Both the position numbers and the translations under genes were made by a program. A stretch of 43,856 nucleotides of DNA from Nemertoderma westbladi (taxonomy: Eukaryota > Xenacoelomorpha > Nemertodermatida > Nemertodermatidae): assembly GCA_032718475.1 (NCBI GenBank), contig JAUCBJ010005909.1, positions 1 to 43,856 of the forward strand. The letters are read 5' to 3'. The notes under the pieces are model-generated. The model was not told the origin of the DNA, did not search any database, and worked only from the letters and a program-made list of their open reading frames with translations. Position 1 is the stretch's first letter, and each line of letters begins with the position of its first letter. This document shows positions 18,155 through 28,799 of this stretch, in pieces.

Positions 18155-20250
18155 ACGGATCCCAGTACAAGAAGAGAACTGGAAAGCTATGGACTTATAG
18201 TAGTTACAGTGGTCACAAGTCCCAGATAGACCATATTCTGTTTCGTAGGAAATACAGGAGCTCTATACAAGACTGAATGTAATGCATTTACACTTCGACC
18301 CTACTCCAGTCATCGCTGCCTTATTGTGGCCATGGTAAGACTTAGTCTGTATGCTAGCAGAACAACGAAATTTGCCTTGCCATGGCATGACTGGTCCTCT
18401 CTGTTGGAACAGCCAAGAGTGAGATCCAGATTCACACTACAGCTGAGCAACATGTATGGGGTTCTTGTCTCTGAGGTGGCAGATCACTGTAAGGGCTATA
18501 CTGCCTTCACAGAAGCAGTTAAGTTAGCAGCTGCAGAAACAGTTCCTGTATACCCTCAGAATTCAGAAATGCTGAAATGACCTCTATAAGGCGGAGAAAG
18601 GGTCCCGACTCAAACAGACTACAGCGGCCAAGAATGCAGTTAAGGCTACATCTAGGTCCCTGAACAGGCAGTACTCTGTTAATCTACAGGAGCTAATAAA
18701 CCAACAGGTTGACGCCATCAATGATGCTGACGACAGCAGGCAATCATCACAGGCATGGAAATTGACCAACTTGCTTACTGGTCGGAAAAGCCAACCAACC
18801 ACCAAGGTTAAGGCTGAATTACCAGCCGATCGCCTCAATGGTTGGAAGGCCTACTTTGAAAAGCTCCTCAATAATGACAGGGTATTGCCTGATAACTTTA
18901 TAGAAGTAAAAGTGTCTGAGTTTGTACTCCCAGATATTCCCATTGGCGATATCTCCTCTGCAGAAGTGAAGGCTGCTGCAAAGAGCATTAAGACCAATCG
19001 TGCCAGTGGAGTAGATGGTGTTCCTCCTGAGGTCTTTAAAATACCTGAGTGTTTAAAACTCATCTATCCCATCATAGTCGACATGTACCAAACAACAAGA
19101 GTCCCTCAAGAAATGTAAACAAATAAGTTGGTGCCAGTTCCCAAGAAGGGCAACCTAACACTCTACAGTATGGTTCTTTTCGGGGAATCTCATTGATCTT
19201 GATTGCTGCAAAGCTATACAATAGAATTCTATTAAATCGCATCAGGGATCACATTGAGAGACTGCTCCATGGAAATCAGAATGGGTTCTGTAAAGGTCGT
19301 GGGACCATGAAGCCCATTTTGGCACTTACAAGGATAATTGAAGAGTTATCAAAAAAGAAAGACAGGCATCTGGCTGTTATCTTTGTTGATTTCTTCAAGG
19401 CCTTTGATTCAGTCTCTCGCTCATGTACGTTCAGGATACTTTCATTATATGGGATTCCTGATGAAATTATTGTCAGATTACAATCAGATCAGTATACAAT
19501 GGTTCGACAACATTTGTGTCTACTGTTGATGATGACACAAAACCATTTGAAGTGTTATGGGGCATCCTCCAGGGAGACACACTTGCACCATTCTTGTTCA
19601 TAATTGTGGTTGACTATGTTCTACGCATGTCCTTAGATCATCATAATATTGATGGGGTGATGATAACTGTGATGATAACTGTTCGCGAGGGAATCCCAAC
19701 CGGTGTGTTTTGCTTTTGGGTAGTACGCGTCGCCACGTCCGCTGGCTGCTGTGCTGAATGGCTTGTGGTATCTGAAAGGCCGGAGGCCGATTGAATAACT
19801 GAGTTTTAGTGGCAGTTGTTTGTAATGTCAGAATACAATAATAGAACAATCAGAATACGATAATAGCACAGTTACTGATGACGGTCTAAGCCAACCTGCT
19901 TCCACAACTCTACACAAACCAACTGAACAACAGGTGATAAAGACAACAGTTATATTACTAACACATATGGCATATTGCTACTTGGTATTGTAGCCTGGCC
20001 AATGGATACATGCCAATCAGATGGTATTCTGCCCCACCATTGGCTAATCTATCCGTCCTTCCCTTGGCACTCCCTGTTCTCTGATGCCCGTGAGCTAGCC
20101 TCCTTAGCTCAAAGGATGGTATGCTTGAGCATCTGGACGACCTGGGATCTTGGATCCAGAAATAATGTTAGAACCTTCGAATACGTAAGGGAAAGGCATG
20201 GGCAGCCTTGAATAGGCTTTCCAGGATTTGGAAGTACTGTTGACAAATGA
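18155..20250 (+). pseudogene. RTE-A copy 2, decayed and interrupted
   Basis: This copy follows the RTE-A coding sequence from the end of the endonuclease (SQIDHILF near 18220) through the RT (FVDFFKAFDSV near 19390, LQGDTLAPFLF near 19575) to the YLGSW region near 20140. It has scattered stops and frame changes. The part that should encode FADD is replaced by about 430 bp of unrelated DNA (19681-20106) that matches the LTR-like repeat at 4871-5350 in inverse orientation. There is no 3' tail. Several blocks remain readable, such as LNGWKAYFEKLLNNDR and RASGVDGVPPEVFK. It is antisense to the crystallin gene. Confidence 0.85.
19681..20106 (-). mobile_element. LTR-like dispersed repeat, copy 2, inside RTE-A copy 2
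   Basis: This about 426-bp insert aligns with gaps to 4871-5350 read on the other strand. It has the same order of blocks, including CAGGGAGTGCCAA, ATTAGCCAATGGTGGGG, GACCGTCATCAGTAACTG, GCTATTATCG and CGGCCTCCGGCC. It replaces about 190 bp of the RTE-A frame, and a small duplication (GATGATAACTGT) sits at its left edge. It looks like a solo LTR. The element was inserted after RTE-A copy 2. Confidence 0.6.
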
Positions 20251-20412
20251 TCCCCTTTTGGACTCTCTGTAATGTTAGCACAAGTGCCACTTTGCAGTAC
20301 CTGAAATGTGAGGGAAAAAAATCGTGTATCCCTTTGGCATCCTCTTCTTGAACATTCAAAAATCATTGACTGGAGTTCTGCTAACATGTAAAAGTTGTGC
20401 TAACATCAACTG

Positions 20413-22204
20413 CGAGTGCTATACTGCCTTCACAGAAGCAGTTAAGTTAGCAGCTGCAGAAACAGTTCCTGTATACCCTCAAAAAAGAAAAAGACTGGCC
20501 AAAAAAATACGGAAGTGCCAAGCTGAACTCTCTCTATAAGGCACAGAAAGATTCATAACTGAAACAGGCAACAGTGGTCAAGGATGCAGTTAAGGCTGCA
20601 TCTAGGTCCCTGTACAGGCAGAAATCTGTTAATCTACAGGAGCTTATAAACCAACAAAACAGGTTGATGCCAATGACAGCAGGCAATCATCCCAGGCATG
20701 GAAATCGATCAACTTGCTTACTGGGTGGAAAAGCCAACCAACTACCATGGTTAAGGCAGAATCACCAGCCGATCGCCTCAGTGGTTGTAAGGCCCACTTT
20801 GAAAAGCTCCTCAATAATAACAGGGTATTGCCCGATAAATTTATAGAAGTAAAAGTGTCTGAGTCTGTACTCCCCGATATTCCAATTGGTGATATCTCCG
20901 TTGCTGAGGTGTAGCCTGCCGCAAAGAGCATTAAGACCAATCATGATAGTGGTGTAGAATCTACACCACTGGCACAATGCGTTCCATGGTGGAGACTCCA
21001 TCAACACTGTATATGGTGTCTCCCTTGTTTTCAAAATACCTGAGTGTTTGAAATTTATTTAACCCTTCATGTAGACATCTACAGAACGTCAAGAGTCTCA
21101 CAAGAAATGAAAACAAATAAATTGGTGCCAGTTCCCAAAAAGGGCAACCTAACATTCTATGGTTCATTTTCGGGGAATCTCATTGATCTCGATTGCTGCA
21201 AAGCTATACAGCATAATTATATTAAAATGCATCAGGAATTCCATTGAGAGACTGCTCCGTGGAACTCAGAATGGGTTCCATAAAGGTCATTTGTACTATG
21301 GTGCCAATTTTGGCCCTTAGAATGATAATTGAAGAGTTATCAAAAAAAGAAAGACATGCATCTGGCTGTTATCTTTGTTGACTGCTTCAAGGCCTTTGAT
21401 TAGTCTCTCGCTCACATATGTTCAACATACTTTCATTATATGGGATTCCTGATGAAATTATTGCAGAAATCAGATCAGTATATGATGGTTCGACCACATT
21501 TGTCTCTACTGTTGATGGTGACAGAACCATTTGAAGTGTTATGGGAAGTCCTCCAGGGAGACACATGTCCTTAGATCATCATAATGATGATGGGGTGATG
21601 GTAACTCCACCTACTGGCTCCAGTAGTCGAGGAAATCCTGCCAAGTACCTAACTTATCTAGACTTTGCTGATGACTTAGGAGTACTTATGACATAATCAC
21701 TAGAGGGAGCCCAACGGCTCCTCAGCTTATTAGAACAGGCTGCTTCTAGTATTGGTCTTTTTAATTACTCCAAGTAGACCACAATTTTGACAGTTGACTT
21801 TGAAAGTCCTCAGCAAGTCTCTGACCGTATGGCGGATGAGAATAAGCTCCAAGGACGGTATGCTTGAGCATGTGGACGACATTTGATACCTGGGATCATG
21901 GATCCGAAAGTCAGGTGAGGACATTCGAATACGTAAGGCTAAGGCATGGGCAGCCTTGAATAGGCTTTCCAGGATTTGGAAGTCACATAGAATTAATCGG
22001 AGACATAAGGTCGGATTATTTAGAGCAGCGATAATTACAGTACTCCTCTATGGGAGTCCATGCTGGGCTCTAACTGCTGAGGATACCAATTCACTGGATG
22101 GCACACATTCACAAGAATGCTAAGCCGGGTTCACTGTGTCAATTACAATGTACACATCTCCAACAAGACACTATATAACATTGGAGGTGTCTCATTGATC
22201 CCCT
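20413..22204 (+). pseudogene. RTE-A copy 3, decayed
   Basis: This is a third RTE-A copy in the same orientation as copy 2, running from YTAFTEAVKLAAAET (near 20420) to the C-terminal region near 22200. It has many frame changes and stops, a small extra segment at about 20945-21025 carrying a 10-bp palindrome (AGTGGTGTAG...CTACACCACT), and a deletion that removes LAPFLFII near 21565. The FADD strand is still recognisable near 21660. It lacks both its 5' part and the 3' tail. It is antisense to the crystallin gene and lies next to copy 2. Confidence 0.85.
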
Positions 22205-22538
22205 GTACTGTTCTGGTACCTACCAGTAACTAAATACTAAATATGGAAGCATATCTGCAAACTTAAAGTGAATTAAAGCATAACTACTGGAATACTGTTG
22301 TTTTATTAACTGAGGCATACTACACTCATTATAGTAGAGGTGAAATAGTTTCCACTGCTATGTTGTGCTATTCCCACTACCGGTAACTATTCATCAGTCT
22401 ATAGTCAGTCAATCGATTAACATGAGCAATGTTCAACAGTCAAACTCTTAATTCACCGGCCTATGGCCAAGTCAAGCGGTCGGGAGCTCTCGCCAACCGA
22501 GATCCCATCACATTCCACCAAAATTAAGATCAACTTAC
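22205..22538 (+). other. Non-coding block with CGGCC hairpin
   Basis: No coding sequence was seen. Near 22468 it contains CGGCCTATGGCC followed by CGGTCGGGAG and GAGATCCC. This echoes the CGGCCTTCGGCC...CGGTCGGGATC arrangement of the LTR-like repeat at 5267 and its inverse near 19785. It may be the end of another LTR-like element. It lies directly against the donor side of the crystallin exon at 22539. Confidence 0.35.
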
Positions 22539-22687
22539 CGGTAAAGCTTCCACAAACCCCCGGTCACAATGACTGAATCAATTTTAGCATTTACAATTGC
22601 ATGATGTGTTGCTAAATTTGGTTCATCAGCAGTGAAAATCTTTGTATTTCCACCAAAAGATTCAAAGTCAAACACCATGATGCCATC
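22539..22687 (-). CDS. Beta-gamma crystallin gene, exon with A motif of second domain
   Basis: This 149-bp exon encodes 49 residues plus two bases, a complete A-type Greek key. It has IMVFDFESFGG at the start (the F-x4-F-x-G corner), FTADEPNL in the middle, and NAKIDSVIVTGG leading into LWKLY. The acceptor is TTTTTCCTTAG just above 22687 and the donor is a perfect GTAAGT from 22538. It begins in phase 0, as required by the exon at 26732-26875, and leaves CG, which the exon at 16326-16509 completes to Arg. NAKIDS stands at the calcium-site position with Ala for the second acidic/Asn residue and Asp for the fifth, so binding is doubtful. The reading has no stop. Confidence 0.9.
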
Positions 22688-23037
22688 CTAAGGAAAAATG
22701 TAATAATAATGTAATTGCTTGCTTTTTTTTTGCTATATATGTTGAGATTAATTAAATATTTATTAAATTATGTTATTTTAATCCAATACATATTATGTGT
22801 GATTTGTCAAATACTATTATATTTCATTATGTACAATATCACAAGCAACATACTTTGTTGAAATGAGACTGATTTCTGATGACTATAAGAAAAAACAAGC
22901 TTGCATGCATGGAGGGTTCACGATCCTACAATAATAATAATGTTGTTAGACTGAAACCGGTAGGTACCGTTATATCAATGTATTACCAAGTTTGGAGTCT
23001 AATGTCTACTATGGTTGATTTACTTCACATTATACAG

Positions 23038-23092
23038 TACCAGTATACTGAATATTTGACTGATGATGTAACGACATTAGCTAACACTGAAT
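23038..23092 (+). repeat. 54-bp dispersed repeat, copy 1
   Basis: This stretch (starting ACCAGTATACTGAATATTTG, with GATGATGTAACGA and TTAGCTAACACTGAA further on) recurs at about 25941-25993 with two mismatches and the same orientation. The two copies flank the decayed CR1/L2-like LINE region. Outside the repeat the flanks do not match. Confidence 0.65.
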
Positions 23093-23571
23093 ATTCAAAT
23101 ATAATTTCATTCAAATAATGGGCGCACAATACATAACAGAATTTGCACATGCACATTGACAAATTTAATATATAATTAAATGAAACTCCAAATAGCCAGA
23201 TCGTAGCCGAAGCTAGTATGAACAGGCTACTTTGATATGCCCAAGTCCAAGAAATATTAAATTTTTTCATTACTTGTGAAGACTTAAATACGGACAGTTT
23301 AAGAGATAAAAGTACAGGGTGTGTGGTGGGCGGGCCAGGGGGGTGGGAAGAGGAGGGGTAGGAGCATGAGATCAAGGTACAAGGGAAAGGGGAAACGGGA
23401 GATCGAATAAAAGAAAAAGACTCAAATTTTACGATAATTGTTGTTTAGGTAAACAAAATTTCAGAGTTACTTAGACTTTATTATCAAAGAAATAGTGATT
23501 TGTAAATAAATTGGATAGTTTCAGGTTTTTGGTGCTGACAAAGTTTTATTCTAAAATAACTGTGACAAAAT

Positions 23572-24427
23572 TTAGAAAATAGAAATAAACCAAATGAAAA
23601 ATATGTTCATGTTAAATTTTAAATATATATTTTTTAATTTAGATCGAAATATTGACTTGGATGGGATAGCCCGGTTAGAATTTGGCAATGAGTTCCATTG
23701 GGCAGGGCCTTCATATTTAATTGATCGCTGGCAACCAAAAGCCTTACTCTCGGGACAAAAAAGTATTATGATTACGATCTGACCTGGTTCCATATGAGTG
23801 AATATTGGATACAGGCTGAAATAAATGTTCTAGTGTTTGGGGACTTTTTTTAATGGAAACATTATACATGAAAGTTAACAACTGAAAGTAATATAATTTG
23901 TCAGTTGGAAGGATTGTAAGCTTTTTGTACAACGGAGCTGCAGAGATTCTGTAGTGACTAAAAGATATAGCCCGCAACATTTTGTTCACTTTTATTTTAA
24001 GCGGTCTAATAATAGATGGGCAAGCATTTCCCCAGAGCGATTTCACGAGATGTATGGGTTTATTAAAGAAAAGTACAACAAACGAAGTATATATACTGGG
24101 AAAATATGACGAAGTTTAAAAAATATCCCAATCGATTTGGAGATTTTGGCCAAAACATATTCGACATGAACTTTCCATGATAGTTTACTGTCTATATATA
24201 TTCCTAAATACTTGCAATAAATACAATTTTTTCAGTTCCTTGTCACGTAGTTTCACTTTAGGGATATTTTGATTATCAAGCGTTCCATTATAAAAGTTAG
24301 TATATTCAGTTTTAATTAAATTAATCGTTAACTTATTATTTATTAGCCAATCAGATACCTTTAAGAGTTCAGAGTTTATATTATTTATTCCGTCCGTCAC
24401 TGAATTTGATATATGAACAGATATCAC
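23572..24427 (-). pseudogene. CR1/L2-like LINE, decayed ORF2 3' region
   Basis: Three frames together cover the last part of a LINE ORF2. 24427-24185 reads LLKVSDWLINNKLTINLIKT, the strand after the RT active site. 24046-23744 reads LWGNACPSII and VNKMLRAISFSHY followed by IHSYGTRS. 23793-23572 reads GPAQWNSLPNS and FRSKLKNIYL, the usual C-terminal end. Frame changes separate them and the RT catalytic block is missing. The C-terminal half is related to the fragment at 1833-2330. It is in sense orientation within the crystallin intron. An ORF1 remnant lies upstream at 25115-25715, so this was once a two-ORF element. Confidence 0.75.
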
Positions 24428-25114
24428 CTTGACTATTTACTTTCTTTTTATTTAAAAACGTGCCCCAAGGGAAATGATAGCTGGATTCGCAAATGCAGCA
24501 ACTGAAACTATCCTCATTACTTAAAAAATCAGAAAAACAAAATGAAAAAGAAGACGTTTTCCTTGAAGGGGGAGGCGGGATATTCATGCGGGGAAGGTAA
24601 AAAATGGGATCAGGGAAGAGCGAAAAAAATTTATACAGTATATACCTAACAAAGACAGGGAATGTAGAAAAATGCAAAAAAAACATACCAATGGGGTTTA
24701 TCCAACAAAGCATATCAATAGAAATAACAGAGAAGACTGTAGAGTACCAAACCGTACGAAAATCATTTATATAGGCCTACTGTTAAATTATAGTTATCAG
24801 AGTAAAAGACACAAAATTATTGTCTGATCCGAAGAAAACAACTACTGCTACAAGTTGAGGAAGGATAAAATAAGGTTCCAACAAAGATAGTAAGCCATAA
24901 GTAAAGTATATAAACGGCCAGCCAAATCGATTAAATTTCAATAAATTGTAGATGAGCAAGACTCAAAATATAGATAAGTTTTAATTCAAAAAGGATTAAT
25001 AATAATCATTAAAAAAACAGGATTAGACAGTGAAATAAACTCTAGCGGATGTAACTGGTTCATTTAACAAATGAAGGCTCATTACTCGGCGATAGCATCG
25101 CTATTATCAACAAG

Positions 25115-25715
25115 AGGTGGCGCAGTGATTTCCTCTCAGTAGGTTGAACTCGCGGTGATTGGAGCGGGATTTTGTTTGGACTCCAGGTGGAGGAGTAGGT
25201 TCATGACGGAGAGATTGCTTTAGAACATGCAGATCTTCCACGGTTCGAATCATCTCAGCTTTACGAATTTAAACATTCCCGTTGTAGGAGTAAGCTCCAC
25301 TATGATCAAATGACTTCTTTAACTTGGTAGCGCTCTGGAGCAAAACAGCTCGACGGGGCGTCAAGTAATCATTAAAGTATACGTTTTTAGGAAGCTTACC
25401 CTTATTAGTAAAAGCTGTGATACGAGGAGCATGACCATTAAACTTAATTATAACCAGTCTGATAAGGGTTTCTGTAGCTAAACCAAGTCAATGAAACACG
25501 TATATCGATTCCGCTTTAATTCCGAGCTCGAGAAGAACTAACTTCACATTGCTTCGATCCGATTGGGTAGATTTTTCATCAGGCTGTGTCGCGGTGGATG
25601 TACTGCTCATGATAATCACTCTCAAGACGCAGTTCATTAAGTTCTTTACGAATATCCTGATTGTCGTATTCAACAGCTGTAACTCGCGAGCTAAGTTCGT
25701 CGTAGAACTGAACAC
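25115..25715 (-). pseudogene. CR1/L2-like LINE ORF1 remnant (coiled coil plus RNA-binding domain)
   Basis: In transcription order the first part (about 25715-25580) reads RVTAVEYDNQDIRKELNELR then LESDYHEQYIHR. This is the Leu/Glu heptad pattern that ends the coiled coil of ORF1 proteins. After stops and a frame change, 25482-25115 reads LVIIKFNGHA, FTNKGKLPKNVYFNDYL and TPRRAVLLQSATKLKK, which is the Transposase_22-type RNA-binding and C-terminal domain. ORF1 proteins bind the LINE RNA as trimers. The arrangement ORF1 then ORF2 end (24427-23572), with most of ORF2 lost, makes this one old, internally deleted copy. Confidence 0.7.
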
Positions 25716-25940
25716 ATATCGTTCGTTAATCTGACAAGGAGCGATTCAATTTTAAGGAACCTATCTGAATCAAATGGCAAGGGTGAGGAGGCCATTGAAA
25801 TTCTTTAGTTAGGCGATACCGGTACCAAAAAAGTAAACCTATACACTGTCAGACACCCCCATTGTAGTAGTCATGCAGTCTGCATTCTGTACAGACTACA
25901 CTGTACTATACATCCGTATCATACTGTCCTTACCAGTATA

Positions 25941-25993
25941 CCAGTATACTGAATATTTGACGGATGATGTAACGAGATTAGCTAACACTGAAA
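25941..25993 (+). repeat. 54-bp dispersed repeat, copy 2
   Basis: This is the second copy of the repeat at 23038-23092, in the same orientation and about 2.9 kb away. It is preceded by a short TACCAGTA duplication. Read on the minus strand it is preceded by a fair splice acceptor (TACTGTTTCAG), but the phase needed by the crystallin exons gives an immediate stop, so I do not call it an exon. Confidence 0.65.
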
Positions 25994-26731
25994 CAGTAAA
26001 CAATGACAATATGTCGAAATTCTGAAGTTGACGAAATCAACTGATTTTATTCTGATATAGGCAACAGCGAACCAGTACTTGTGGATTTCACTATCAATAA
26101 ATATTCACTACAAAATTTAAATTTTCCACTGTCTAATGCTAATTGATTACTCTAATTAATTTTCAATTAGGTCACCCTGTAGGATATGTTTGCTAAATCA
26201 TAGTGCTATGATTAATTTTATATGTTAGTTAGGATTAATGATTTCTGTATATTATTATTATCAATTCTGATTGCTATTTGTGGCCTGGTCTTTGTGTCCA
26301 AATCTATTTTGGTCTATATTTAATTATTATTTATTATTTATTATTTATGGACAATAAACTATACTACTACTAGGATAAAATATAAAAATCGTCCACCACG
26401 GTTATTCGAAGTAAAATTTATTTTGGTATTAAATTAAATTACATCTGTTCCCTTTGAAAATATAGCTTTTTCTTAAACACTGCAAAAATACTATAAATAT
26501 AGCGCTCACATTGCCCCTCACATTCCACCATTTCGACACCTGCCTTTGTACCTACCACCTCGATACCTACCATTGCCTGTATGAGCCAGTCTAAGAATTA
26601 TGCATTTTCTGCAGTTAATTACCGCTACGAACACCTAAGTGCTTATAATGTAAGTTGTCCTGGAAGTACACACTACATATCCAACCAAAATAGCTATGTA
26701 AGTATTTACATATGTTCAAATTAAAACTTAC

Positions 26732-26875
26732 ATGTGGTAGAGGTCGGATTGCAGCAATCTTGTCATCGAAAAATGGGTCGAAATCAAAAGCTGTTGGATA
26801 GTCACCAGTTTCAAGGATTAGGTATTCAAGAGTAAAACTCGAGCCTACATATAGTAGCCAAGTGCCACAATGTAC
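26732..26875 (-). CDS. Beta-gamma crystallin gene, exon with B motif of first domain
   Basis: This exon is exactly 144 bp (48 codons, phase 0 at both ends). It reads CGTWLLYVGSSF, then LETGDYP, and ends DDKIAAIRPLPH. The W-x-L-Y start, the L-x-x-G-x-Y-P turn and the D-D-x-I...RP final strand are the signature of a B-type beta-gamma crystallin Greek key. These proteins form compact two-motif beta-sandwich domains, some of which bind calcium. DDKIAA has both Asp residues but lacks the Ser/Thr-Ser that completes a canonical site. The acceptor is TTAAATTCATTCAG just above 26875 and the donor is a perfect GTAAGT from 26731. It must be preceded by an A motif, which I could not find upstream in the window. 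It joins in phase to 22539-22687. Confidence 0.92.
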
Positions 26876-27439
26876 CTGAATGAATTTAATAAAAGGATTC
26901 ATTATTATTATATTATATAGAATAATCGTGAATTAATAATAACCTATACAGCATTCATTCAGCCCAAGGTGCTGTCTAAATACTTCAATGAAAAACACCA
27001 ACGGGTTCTGCCCGTATGATGGAAAGTATATCGATCGCGGGGCGATGTCGCTTGTTCGGCTTAACGTGTTAATGATGGTTAATTAGTAATAAACTGAGCT
27101 GTAACTGTAAAATAGTGTACAAAAACTTGTACAACCCTCCCTCACACTAGAGTTCCTCATACTTTCACCATATAGGACATACTCTCCCACTGCCTATAAA
27201 CAAAACATAGCAACCATCATATGATATGCTAGAAGTTTAGCATGGCCAGCGTTCAGTCCCTTATCTAACCCAAAATAGTTAGAATATAATTGAGTTTACA
27301 ATTTACAGAGCGAATGTACGGCATATGGTGATGTCCAAATTATCTTTTTTTGTTGATTCTTCTTTAATTTTGTATCATATTAGATTCCATTTTAATCAAA
27401 TCATATTTTGTCCACCCAGGACACCATAGCTCGAGTAGG

Positions 27440-28262
27440 TTATCGACATGGTTCTTTACGACATCGTAACGAGATCGTAACTCGACATGACACATTCAGG
27501 TTCTTTACGAGTATGACCTGATCTACATTATAACTATTTTGGAATAATTGATTTCTCATCAACAACACCTGTGAAAGATTCATTTCATTTACGATTTTTT
27601 TAATGTAATCACAGACAGACTCATTATCTGAAGAAGATGAAACCTGATGGAGAAGATCCCTATCAAATCCCTGATTGGTGAGAAATATGGATGTTAAAGG
27701 CACTTCATTCTGAAGAGTCAATTGGATTACCATGAAGATTCCGATGTGCAGCCATGTTCTCATCGATTTTCACAACAATATGCCTATCACGACTATGGAG
27801 TTGTGATCTTTCAGATTTAATGTAAACAAAGTGACCCTCATGACCATTAGCCTTTTAATCTGGAAGGAAACCATGAGCCTTGCATTTGACACTGTAACCT
27901 TAATTAGATGACATGAAGCTTTTGGAAAACTTTGTCCGGAGATGAAGTTTCTTCAATTAATTCATGGGGAACTTTCTTGAGTGCATCACAAACACTTCGC
28001 AGTTGTCCATTACGTCTTGGAATGTCTTGGTGGAACCAATAGCAAGATAGTAACAAATAAACAATAAAGCCTTCTGATGTTTTGAAAGGTGGATAAAGTG
28101 TGTAAGTAATGCAGTGAGCAGCCCCAAAAAGGCCATGTGATGTTTTGAATGGTGCATTAAGAGTGTATGTAATGCAGTGAGCAGCCCCACAGAGATATCC
28201 TCAGGTACAACAATCTCTGGAATGAACAAATGGATCAAAAATATCATGTTTCTGAATGTCAA
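27440..28262 (-). other. Unassigned remnant with several broken open frames
   Basis: Two minus-strand frames (27440-27763 and 27957-28262) and a third overlapping reading (PRRNGQLRSVCDALKKVPHE near 28000) look like pieces of one broken protein, but I recognise no domain. Near 28071-28194 a 62-bp segment is duplicated in tandem, giving two 21-residue repeats. It may be an old DNA element or a processed gene fragment. Confidence 0.3.
28071..28194 (+). repeat. 62-bp imperfect tandem duplication
   Basis: Two adjacent units share TGATGTTTTGAA, a GTGT-TAAGTAATGCAGTG block and GAGCAGCCCC. On the minus strand they encode the repeated phrase GLLTAL..., which is why the surrounding frame looks repetitive. 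Confidence 0.65.
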
Positions 28263-28377
28263 TCAAATAAGATTAGCTACTAATCAATAGGATGAGGCAG
28301 ATAGGGGGGGAAACTGGACACACACAGAAAATATCTCACCAGGGGAAACTGGACGCAAATCCCAGAATTGGTGAATT

Positions 28378-28622
28378 TAGGATTTGGGAATAAGGTATTT
28401 GGGAATAAGGTATTTGGGATTTGGGAATAAGGTATTTTGGATTTGGGAATAAGGTATTTTGGATTTGGGAATAAGGTATTTGGGATTTGGGAATAAGGTA
28501 TTTGGGATTAAGGTATTTTGGATTTGGAAATAAGGTATTTGGAATTTGGGAATAAGGTATTTGGGATTTTGGAATAAGGTATTTGGGATTTGGGATTAAG
28601 GTATTTGGGATTTGGGAATAAT
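28378..28622 (-). repeat. Minisatellite, about 22-bp and 7-bp units
   Basis: Plus-strand units of the form GGGAATAAGGTATTTGGGAT repeat about ten times with small variants (GGTATTTTGG, TGGAAATAAGG, GGGATTAAGG). A lone unit recurs at about 28768-28790 beyond 140 bp of different sequence. The repeat produces a minus-strand open frame made of IPNTLFPNPKYLIPKSQIPY-like units, which I do not treat as a gene. Confidence 0.9.
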
Positions 28623-28799
28623 CTGTCATTATTGGTTCACTGAAGAAGATATGCAATGCGTATCTCATTACGTCTCATAATAGCCTCTTGTCAACAAGTC
28701 AACCCCACCGACTAGCGGCACTGGCTGTTTCCGCTAACGGGGCTCAGTTGAACAACGCGTCCTTTTGGTATCTGGGAATAAGGAATTTGAGTTAACGTT

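Noticed and set aside
25941-25993. Possible extra crystallin exon after the TACTGTTTCAG acceptor
   Set aside because: The flanking exons require phase 0 at this place, which gives TGT TAG at once. The flanking exons also join correctly without it.
28336-28668. Minus-strand open frame made of IPNTLFPNPKYL-like repeats
   Set aside because: It is simply the minisatellite read in frame; the unit length and base composition keep it open.
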